A stretch of 64,000 nucleotides of DNA from the NCBI RefSeq assembly GCF_036320965.1, contig NC_092230.1, positions 44,214,735 to 44,278,734 on the forward strand, read 5' to 3'. A program made the position numbers and the translations under genes. Source of the stretch: Panulirus ornatus. Lineage: Eukaryota; Arthropoda; Malacostraca; Decapoda; Palinuridae. The notes beneath the pieces are model-generated. The model made no database searches, was not told the DNA's origin, and saw only the letters and a list, made by a program, of their open reading frames with translations. How positions within the stretch are numbered: position 1 is the stretch's first letter; every line of letters begins with the position of its first letter. Below are positions 12,222 through 24,200 of this stretch, one piece after another.

Positions 12222-15200
12222 TTGAATATGATTTCTTGCTATACTGCACTACAGTCATTGGGTCTTAAGAAGTAAACGCATTTGTGATATTAAATTTAAA
12301 TACATCATAACTAAAGGTGTGATGGCCTAGTTTCATTACTGATATTTCAACTTTAGAGATTTCCTTGACCTTAGGGTTTTTTGAACATTATTTTTTTTAT
12401 TAAACATGACAGGGGAACTTGTCAACTTTGTCATTAAATTAGTTTAGAAAGGTATTTCTAAATGGAAATATGATCATCTTTATTTTTTATATGAAGAACC
12501 CCTTCTTTTATTCCATTGGTTTTGGAGCACGTGATTTCACTTGAGGGTATATTCCATGTGAGAGAGGCATAAAGTCTGAAGCAGAGTTGTCAGAATCAAG
12601 TTTTTATGTCCTCATTAGAGATATAACTAAAGCTATTCATTACATATTAAAGTGATTTGTACACTTTAGTGTTTTTCTGATTGTTTTAGTACAGTTGAGA
12701 GTAATCATATGCTTTTTGATAAGTACTAATTTTTTTCATTATTCAACTCATACTTTTTTCATGAAAATTTCAGATGATGAATGAAGCAGCACAGCATTTG
12801 CTGGGACGTCATGATTATATTAATTTATACAAAAGAGATACAGTTAAAGGAATGAATTGTCTATATCGGCAAATCCACTCCATCAAAGTTACTCCAAGTT
12901 GCTGTAATCAAGCAGAAGATGGCAGCAGATCTTTCTGTGATTCCATTGGTCATGTAAGAATACACACACAAACAGAAAATGAGAATGAAATAGAAACTGA
13001 ATCAGATGATGATGCTAGAGAAAATTGGAGTCAAGACTGTGGTAAATCATTTCACAATAAGAAACACTCTTCTCAGGTTGGGGTAAAGAGGAGAAAACAT
13101 GCACGTAAAAGAACTGTAAATAGTGATGGCTATGATATGTATGTCATAACTATTAAAGGCCAAGATTTCTTGTGGTTTGAAATACGTAAAATCATGGCAA
13201 TGCTCTTTCATGTCGGAGAGGGACAGGGCACACCAGATGCCATATTGGAGTTACTAGATGTAAAATCTACGTACAGGTAAGCTATATGTAATGAAATACT
13301 TGATAGACTTAGGGAACTTTTGTAGGGGAGTTAATTGAAGATGTTTATATTTTATATTTTGTTGGAATTGTTGAAGAGTTTCAAGCATTAAGAATGGAGT
13401 TTATGGGTTTGTTTCAAATTAGAATTGTACTTATGAATGCAATAAGATCATGGTATGTTTTGCTATGAGAAAGGGGATGATATGATTTGAATGACCAGGA
13501 GATGGCTGGGTTTTCATAGGATTCACATTCTTAACAGATTCAGCATGGATATTGGGATAGCGGCTGATATAGTCAAGAAAAGACTTTGTAACAGGCAATT
13601 CATTGAAAAGCTGAGCCATTTATTGAACAAGACCCTTGAGGGTCTTTCCCATTCATTTTGCCTATGGTAACCATTAAACACAATGAAGTATTCTGAGTGT
13701 TTATCTGACAGCAGTTACTAATATCCCCGGGCTCCTTGCTTTAAAGAATATATGCACCACATTCCATTATGCTGCTGGAGAGAGACTGGTTAATAACTTT
13801 TCATGATGGTTTGTATAGATACTGCATTAATTTTGGATGATTTGTAAATGTTATATGGATTGATTTTGCAAGTCGAGATAAAATACCTATTATTTGTTTA
13901 AGATTAACCTAGCTTATGGTTATGGAAGCATTTACTTGTGAAATATGAAGATAAGGTTTAGAAGAGATGATAGTGGAAAAAGGAATAATTAGAAATGTTT
14001 GTGTGTAAGAAAAAATCATAAATCACTTTAGGAGACTAATACAACAGATAGCATCATCACATTCTGATCACAATTTATGCATGCAAAGCATTTATTGTGA
14101 ATGGTACTTTATGAAATTGGTCTTGGTGTTGGTGTCTAAGCTTTCTTCTAGAGTTACAATCATGGAAGGGAGGAGGATGAATTAAGGCATAGAAACTGAT
14201 GAAGATCAAAGCAAAGAATGGTAATAATTCATAAGTTTTTCCTCCCTGGGGTTAGGGGAGAAAGAATACTTCCCTCGTATTCCCTGCGTGTCGTAGAAGG
14301 CGACTAAAAGGGGAGGGAGCGGGGGGCTGGAAATCCTCCCCTCTCGTTTTTTTTTAATTTTCCAAAAGAAGGAACAGAGAATTGGGCCACGTGAGGGTAT
14401 TCCCTCAAAGGCCCAGTCCTCTGTTCTTAACGCTACCTCGCTAATGCGGGAAATGGCGAATAGTTTGAAAGAAAGAAGTAATTTTTTCATTGTGCCACAT
14501 GCACATCTTTTTCTTAAGTTTAAAATCAATTTACTGAAAACTCTTGAAGAGGAAATATCACATAAACAAGGGACCAAATTGTATTTCAGCCTGAAAGAAT
14601 TCAAAGTTTAGTTCTGTTTTTTCTTTGTTCAGAAAACTTCATGTTTAGATGATACAGGTAAAACAAAAGGTTATATTGGAGTGGAGCCAGGAGAATGTTG
14701 CTTCACAAATTATTTATTGTAGCAGGAATGCCTTTAAGATATGCTAAGTGGACCTCTTTGGTTTTCCATTTCCATGCATGCAGTTCAGTGTAGTGAAAAG
14801 CTCTGCAGATTGTTCATTGGAGACTTTACATCATACACACAAAAGGTTTACTTGCTTTGTTAGTAAGAATGAAACTAATGTATGAAGTTTAACATTTTAC
14901 TCACTTGTTTTACAGGGGTCAGCAACTTTCGGTTGCAAGTGATGTACCTTTGAATCTTAGTCGAAGTACCTTTGAAGGAGAAAAATGGCAGTGGGACAAC
15001 AAAGCTTTACAGTTAGTTATATCTCGGCTTCAGGGCCTGTGGAGTCAACAGTCTGTTCGGTAACAACTACAGTTTTTCTTTTATTCATGCTTGTTTGGTG
15101 TTTCCCATGTTAGCAAGGTACCACAGAAACAGGTGAAGAAAAGGCATCATTCACTTGCATATATTCTCTAGTCATATAATGCACTGAAACCACAGGTCCC

Positions 15201-18200
15201 ATTCCACAACCAGGACCCAACATACCTTTCATGGTTTCCCCTGGCTGCTTCATATACCCTGGTTCAGTCCATAAACAGCACATCACCCCTGTATACCACA
15301 TTACTCCAGTTTACTGTGTGCTGCTTTCTTTCACCCTTCTGGATGTTCAGGGCCTGAACACTCAAATTCTTATTTACTCCATCCTTCTGTCTCCACTTCA
15401 GCCTTCCCACCCTTCCCCTTCTCCTTTGTTCCCTCCACTTCTAACATATATATCCTCTTTATCTACCTCTCCTCAACTTTCTCAACCATACTTTATTACA
15501 ACATCCTTCCATCTCCAGTTCAGCTTTCCCACCTTCCCCTTCTCCTTGTTCCCTCCACTTCTAACTTATACATCCTCTTTATCTACCTTTCCTCATCTTT
15601 CTCAACCATACTTTTATTGCACAACTTTCTCTTACCCTATCATTACTTCATCAACTCTCCTGAGATATTGGCATCAAACATTTCTTTTCTGACACATTCA
15701 CCCTTTTCTGTACAGTCTCATTTATAGCCCATGCTGTGGATCCATATAACACTATTAAGATTAGATAGCAGTTTGTAGGCAGCCACCGACCAAGGAGGTA
15801 TATCATCGGTACTATTTTCCTGGGTATGGGGAGGGTTAGTGATGGTTGCATAGTGAGCCAGGATTTCAGTGGTTGTTAAGCTGCATGTCTTTGACCCAGA
15901 TAACTGTCTTTTCTGTCTGCTTCACCCACATGTGGACTGGTGGCATTCTGTCCTCAAACATACAGTCTGTTCTTGTCACATATAACACTTAATGCAACTC
16001 ATTTTTCTCAACTAGATTTTCCTCCAGTGAACGTTATGCTTGAGCCTTGCCTTTTCACAAAATAGATAAGAAGTGGTAGGCATGAACATTAGACAGGAGC
16101 ATTAGTTAGAAACATTACATAGTAGTAGGTTGGAGCATTAGTTAGAAATAGTAGGTTGGAACATTAGGTAGGAACTTTAGGTAATTACATAAGGTAGAAG
16201 TAGTTGTTAGGAGCATTTAGTTAGTAGCCTCTGAAAACTCTGCACTATAGTTGCCATCTTGTCAGTGGCCTGTTAAGGGTTAGACACTAAAGGCTAAGAA
16301 GTGGCTTTGGAGTTCAACAATTATGGAGACTCTTTTGCCATAGCCACCCCCTTAAGGGAGCTTCCAAAGGGAATGGGCATCAGAGATATAGATGAAGACT
16401 GCTATACCATTAGACATAACCATCTTTGCCCTCCCAGACAGTGACCTTTACACATTCCTCAATGCTCTAGAACCTCAACTCACCTAATGACTCACCTCAG
16501 CTTCCGTGGTTCCATCTCTGCCGTGACCACTCTCAGGTATTTAAATCACTTCACTTCCTTCAATTTTTCTCCATTCAGACTCGCATTCCAATGAACCTTT
16601 CTCTTTGTGCTGCTAAACCTACCCTAATAACCTTGCTTTTACTCACATATATTTTAAACTTTCCCTTTCATACACTCTCTCAAACTCATGCATCAGACAA
16701 TGCAGTTTCTCACTCTAAATCTGCCATTAGTGCTGTGTCATCAGGAAACAAGCACCTGATTTGTTTTCCATGCCCCTTTCACTCCCTGCAGACTGCATAC
16801 TTGCCTCTCTCTCCAAGACCCTTGCATTTATCTCCTTTACCACCTCAACCATAAATAAATTTAACAATCATGGTGACATCACACTCTTGCTGGAGACTCA
16901 CCATTACCTGGAACCATTCAGCCTCCTCTCTATCTGCTCACACACTTGACTTTCACCCTTGATGAAACTCAGTGCTTCTGATAGCTTTCTTCCTGCACCA
17001 TATTTTTGTAATACCCTCCTCAAAGCATCTCTATCATCCCTATCATATGCTTTTTCCAGATCCATAAATGCCAAATACAAATCTGTATGATTCTTTAGCA
17101 TTTCTCATACACATTCACATTCTTCAAAGCAAACATCTGACCCTTACATCCCATACTCTTCCTGAAACCACATTTTTTCCTCCCCAGTCTAATGCTCAGT
17201 TCATGCCATAACCCTCTCAATCCCCACTCTTCCATATAACTTAACAGATACACTCAACAAATTTATACTTATGTAATTTTGACACTCACTTTTGTTTCTC
17301 TTGCCTTTATACAGGGGTATTATACATGCATTTCTCCAAAACGTAGGTACCTCACCATGATTCATACATACATTTAAAATCCTGAGGAACTGATCACCAA
17401 AACATTCATCCCCATTCTAAAGAAATTCAATTGCACTACCATTCACTCTAGCCATCAGCCACATTTTCATCTTGGTGAGGCTTTCACCATCTCTTTCCTC
17501 TTCACCAAACTACCTGCAATGATTCTCTCACTTTGTATAACTCCCCAATCCTAACACTCTATATATGCTTCTATATCATCCAACACTTACAACAGTCCTT
17601 GAGAGTACTCATTCCATGTCCTCTTCACCTTATCATTGCATGTTACAGCTTCACTGTGCTTATTTTACTGATATTCTCATTTGTTCTTGTTTTTTCTTTA
17701 CCATTAACCTCCCTCCAAAACATCTTATTCACTACAAAGGCTTTCAAAACCAGGTATTACCCAGTCACCAGTCCTTTTTCATCACACAACTTTACAAGCT
17801 GTTTATCATTTCTCTTCGCATTACCGAATACCACATGCCCCTTAGCTTTACCATCAACTGCCACATTACTCTCTTGTGCTCTTAAATCACCCATCACCAA
17901 TACCTGGTCTTTTGTATGAAAACAGCTAACCCAAAACACCCACCGCTTTTCATCATTCTTCTTATGTTTAGATGCATAGGCACTAACATTCACCCGTCTC
18001 ATGCAATCCATTTTCAGTTTTAACTTACATCAGTCTGGATTTCATTTCCTCACACTGTTTCACAGATTCACATAACTCTTGCCTTAAGTGTAGTGCTACT
18101 CATTCCATAGCTCCTGCCTTCACACTAACCTCTGGCATTACCCCTAGGACATTTCCAAGCCATTCTTCCCTCTTACTTTGAGCTGTGTTTCACTCATAGC

Positions 18201-21200
18201 CAGAACACCCAGGTTCTTTTCTGCAAACATAATAACTAGCTTTTCTTTTTTCTCATCTAGCTTACATCCACACACATTCAGACACCTCAGCCTAAGCTTT
18301 TGGGGAGATGAGCACTCCTTACTTGGTTCCTTCTGTTTCATCTTTTAGAAATTGAAATACAAGGTGGGAAGGGTTTCCAATTCTCTGCTCCTGCCTCTTA
18401 GTCGCTTTTTATGATATGCAGGGAATATATGGGTTGAGAGAGCAGAAGAGGTTGTGTTGGAGTGGTTTGGACATACAGAGAGAATGAATGAGGAAAGGTT
18501 AACAAAGAGGATATAGGGGAGAAAGAATACTTCCCACATATTCCCCGCATGTTGTAGAAGGCAGCTAAAATGGGAGCAGGAGGCTGGAAATCCTCCCCTC
18601 CCATTTTTGATTTTCCAATAGAAAGAACAGAGAAGGGGGCCTGAATGGAGATATTCCCTCTAAGGGCTCAGTCCTCTGTTCTTAATGCTACCTCACTAAT
18701 GTGGGAAATGGCAAATATGTATGAAAAAAATGAATTCTTTCTCCCATATCCCTGTGGAATAATGTAGGTTTTGTATATCTTATCTGCAAAATTTATATGC
18801 ATTTTATGTATATCTGAAGAAATTGGTGTGGGGTAACACTCATGGAACTACATAAAACCTCTTACCCTCACCCTCATACCTGATGAGTAACTAAGCATGA
18901 TTGTCCTGTGAAGGCACTCGTCTCCCCACCATTCCCACCCAGAATGTAGACTTGAAATTATGACGGGAGGTCTCAATGTAAAGGAATTTAAATAGCAGCA
19001 GACCTTTGGATCCTTTCGAGGCTATTTGTTTGCATATATGCACAAGTGAAGTGGTCATTCAGGCAGACACGTTTATGTTTCTTAGAAGATGAAGGGTTCA
19101 TTAAGCTGTTTTTTATGGTTATAACTGAGATTAATTGTATCATTAGTAAATACAGGTAAGAACTACTATAGCATCATGTAGCATATTTTTTTACCTTGGC
19201 TTTGATGTGAAACCTATTATTCAGCTCAACAACATTTCAGATACATGATGCATTAGAAGTCATAAACAATATTTTATAGCATTTTACACATTTTGAAAGT
19301 ACCTATGCATTTTATCTGTTATATCCTAACTGCAGTTAAACTATGTACAGTGATGGGTATTATTGCTCATGATTTCTTGTAATTTTGGAAACCTTATTCA
19401 TAGAGAAGTTGCTGTAATGATGATTGGTATTTTTGTTTATCAGAGCAACAGCACTGAGACATACACTTTGGAATTTTGAGAGCTGCTACGTGGAGAACAC
19501 ATCAAACATGAAGCATAAGGACTCATCTAGTGATCTTCCACATGACCAGTGTAAAAACTTAGTTGGTTGGGAAAAAGTTTGTGTATTTTCATCGTATTCC
19601 AGAGCCCCTAACAATGGTGAGTTTATTGATAATGTGACTGTCTATTAATTACATCTGTCTGTCTTTGTCTACTTATCTATGTATCTATATTTATCATTCT
19701 GTCCCTTTCCCTTTATCTGTGTGCCTAACTCTTTCTACCTGTTTATTGATATATTTAACTTTATTCCAGTTCATATGGAATGGATTAAGTGCATACAGCT
19801 CAGACATATCTTAAACCGCATCTATTGCATTAAGTTGAAACAGACTTCCACACTAATTTGAGTGCATCCTGATGTTGATGAAGCTCTGCTTCCAGCAGAG
19901 AAATGCTTTCTCATTCTTCATTACCTACCTTTTTGTTCGTCCATGTCTAACATCACAGGTCAGCTTTTGGACTCTGGTGGTATTGTTGAAGTATCAGAGG
20001 CAGCCACCAGTTAATTCTAATTTCAGAAGTCACTATAGTGTCATTTTTTAATGTGTGGCATCTGTTAGAAAGATCCACAAATTCTGAATATGATAAGCTT
20101 TACTTTTCATTGCTAAACATTTTGCTCTCCAAAGTGATGTCATGGTTGAAATGGTATGGATTTATGGATGGGAATATTACAGTGAAACAAGAGTGTATGA
20201 ATAGCTTAGGTGAAATTATATAAGTGAAAAGACTGAGGATAAGGTGGAAGGATGGATGTGGGAATTTAGAAGTAACAGAAGCATTAATATGGAGAACTGT
20301 AGCTGTTTTATTGAAAAAGCAGATGTAATGACCTATTTTTTATGTATGGGGAGGGAATTTCATTCTTGAGGGGCCCCTCATCTCTTGAAAATTTTCTGTC
20401 ATACAACTTCTTGAATTTCTGTATGATTTATGCATAGGTTGTTTGGGCAGTATTGTAACAATAAGTATGTGATATTTGAATAAAGAAAAGTGTTTTTGCT
20501 GTGATGCAGTTTCCTTATGGTTTTGCTTTAATTACATTGTTTTACTCTTTTCAGACCATGAATATTCTTCACAGAAGCCAGTGTTATCTGTACTTGACAG
20601 CAGAAATGGAGGTAAGGGAATAAAGTAGTTTTTCCTAGTTCACAAGTTTGATTTTCAGATTAGACATCAGTGAAAATAAAAAAAAATCTATATGATTTTA
20701 TTTGAATTAGGTGTGCTGCTTTCAAGTGTATGGACATTATGTATCTTCATTAATGTTATTTCTTTACTTTCTGATCATTGTTGAATATGGATCCACCACC
20801 AAAATTGGTTGACTATGGGACATGACTGAAAGACAGCTGAATGTTGGTGCCATCCATGGTTGTTGGACATTTCTTGGTATGCATCATAGGTGTCATTATC
20901 ATATGTTGAATATAGTTGTTGCTTTCATTTGAATATTCCCTTGCCAAGCTGGCATGTATAGTAATTGACAGGATTTGTTTTCTAGAGAGCTCATGCTAAC
21001 TTACTAAAACATGAAACCTTTCACCATTGCATAGGTGCAACTTATAGGCCCAAGAGTACAAGGTGAGAAATGCTAAGGCTTCAGGAGTGGTTAGGGTAGT
21101 TCAAGAATCATTGAAAAAAGAAAAAAACAGGAGTTTTGATGTATTTTAGCATTTTCATGCTTTGAGTGTAGAAGAGGAGACAGCAGCTGTTACATGTATG

Positions 21201-24200
21201 TGTATGGAGAATGGAAGGAAGAGGTTACAAGTACAAGGGCCTATTGCAAAAAGGGAGGTAAAAAGGATAGTAATGAGGCTGAAGGTAGGAAAGGCACCTC
21301 AGTGGATGGGATTACAACTGAAATGCTGAAGTATGGAGGAGAGAGTGTGATAAAGTGGATACATCTGATATATAATTGAAAGTGGAAACAGAGGGTTGTG
21401 CCTGAGGATTGGGGGAAAACTGTTATTGTTCCTTTATTCAAAGGAAAAGGTGCTAAAGATTTATGTAGCAGTGATAGGTTAATAAGTCTGTTAAGTATAT
21501 CAGGAAAAGTGTTTGCAATGATATTGATTGATAAAATGATGGAAGTGACTGAATGGAGAATAAGTTAGGAGCAAGGAGATTTTAGGAAAGGTAGGGAATG
21601 AGAATGATGGAAGTGACTGAATGAAGAATAAGTTAGGAGCAAGGAGATTTTAGGAAAGGTAGGGAATGTGTGGATCATATTTTTGTTGTGAAGATGATCA
21701 TGGAAAAGCATTTAGCAAATGGTATGAAGTTGTATGCAGCTTTTATGGATCTAGAATGCTTTATGGGATGTGTTAAGGATTTATGGGGTCAACTGTTGGA
21801 TGGTGTGAAAGCCTTCCATAGAGGAGCAAATGCATGTATGAGAGTGGATGGAGAGCTGAGCAAAAGTTTTGGTGTACATATAGGTGTGAGGCAGGGGTGT
21901 ATGATGTCACCATGGCTTTTTGATATGTATATGGTTGGAGTGACAAGAGAGATGAAAGCAAAACTAGGGAAAAGGGGTGAAGAGATGAACATAGTGTGGC
22001 AAGCCTGTTTGTGGATGATACTGTGTTGTTTGCTAAGAGTGAAGAGGAGTTGCAAGAGGTTGTAAGTGTGTTTTATGACGTGTGTAAGTTTAGGCAATTG
22101 AAGGAAAATGCATGTAAAAGTAAAGTGATGATGCTTGAAAGGAAACAGTTAAAGTATAGATTTTTTTAAACCATATAGAGTGAGAGAAGAAAGTTTATGA
22201 AACTGTGCTTTTGTTATGGTTATGGGGGTAGAAAGATTGGAAAAGGTGAGAGAATTTAAATATTTTGGAGCTTGGAAAAGTTTGGTGACATGGAATGAGA
22301 GATAAAGGAGAGAACATTACAGGGTAGAAGAGTCATTGGGTTCTTTGACAGAATAATGAAGGGTAGAGGTGTAAGTACTTCTGTAGTTCTGTAATAACTG
22401 TCTCATAAGCTAGGTTGATGTGCTGTACTGGACCAGGGCATAGATAAGTAGGCCAAGGCAGGCTAGCATATATGTTGAATCATTCCATGAATTATGCACC
22501 TTATGTACCATGTGTACCTTTGTTGTCTTTTCCTAGCACTACCTCGTGCACATGCGGATGGAGGGGGTTATCATTTCATGTGTGGCGGGGTGGCAACGGG
22601 AATGAATAAGGGCAGACAATATGAATTATGTACATGTGTATATATGTATATGTCTGTATGTATACATATATATACATTGAGATGTATAGGTATGTATATG
22701 TGCGTGTGTGGACGTGTATGTATATACATGTGTATGTGGGTGGGTTAGGCCATTCTTTTGTCTGTTTCCTTGCACTACCTCGCTAACGCAGGAGACAGAG
22801 TATAATAAAAAGAAATAAAAAAAATATGTACCTGTTATTTTTAGTTTTTCTTTTCCAAAGCTTATTGGGATAGATTTGAGAGCTGTTGAACAAAGGAATT
22901 TGTTTATAATGTAATGCTGTCCCCAACAGTAAATACTTTCATAAAGTTGTTTCTTTTTTTGATTCCCCTTGTGTGTGTATGTGATATTAACAGCAGTGTA
23001 CTGTCACTTTTGATACCTTTATATTTCCCCCACAGAGGAAGCAGACTTTAATCATACGGCTACAATTCTTCTGATTGAATTTATCAGACAAAGGTTCAAA
23101 AGATTTCTTTTAGTACACACACGCCCATTAGTTTACAAGGAAGTGCAAGAGGAGCTCCATTCTCGTGGTTTCTCCTTCACTTTAGAAAATATCCGAAGAA
23201 AGTGGAACAACCTGATATCAACATATCGGAAGATAAAGGAAGGAAACAGTGAAGGCCTCTCTGCAAACATATCATGGGATTATTATAAGGTATTGTGCTT
23301 AAATGCCTTAAAGGGTTTATGAAAAATATTAGAATTGGGTCTTTTCATTAAAAGATTTTACTTGCAACACCCAGCTTTCTTTTAAGGAAAGTTGATACTA
23401 GACGTATATATATCATTCTGTGTAATTTTTGCCATTGCCCACAAAGTAAGTAGGGTGAAAAATGCTAGATATGTTGAATCCCTAACATTTTAATTCTCGG
23501 CTATTTCCACGAATGGTAAATAATTCTGCCAATTTATATCAAAGATGTCATAAAAATTGCCTTTGAAGGCTCAGACTGAGGTGTCTGAATATGCACATAT
23601 GTGTATAGGATCAGAAGACGGGAGAGATAAGTGCTCGGTTTGTTGAGAATGTAGTGGGTGTATTAGCTCAGAATAAAAGTAAGCTGAAGGGAGGGGGGAG
23701 TAGAATGGTTCAGGAATTTTAGGGAGTAAAGCACAACTTATTAAGAGGGCAGGAATAAAGGATGTAGGGACATTTTTGATGAAAGAGGACAGCTGAATTG
23801 TGTTAACCCTTAAACCAAACCTCTTTTGGATCTCTGGTGTTGCTTAGAGGAAACCTCATGTAGATTTTCCAGTGGATCTTTGGTGGTGGTATGAGATGCC
23901 TAAGGCTTTACTCTTTAATTATGCATGATTTTTTCCTTTGTTCCCCCATTAATGAGGTAATGCCATGAACAGACAAATGGCCTCATTCATTCACATCCAC
24001 TCTGTAGTTATCATGTATTATGCACTGAAACCAGAGCAACCCTATTCACAGCCAAGCCCCAAAGACATTTTCATGGTTTTTCTCAATTGCTTCAGTCCAT
24101 TGACAGTGCATCATCCCCTGTGTACCACATTGCTCCAACTTTCTCTATCCCATGAGTCACATATATATGGTGTGGGAGAAAAGCTGCTAGAAGCTGTGAG

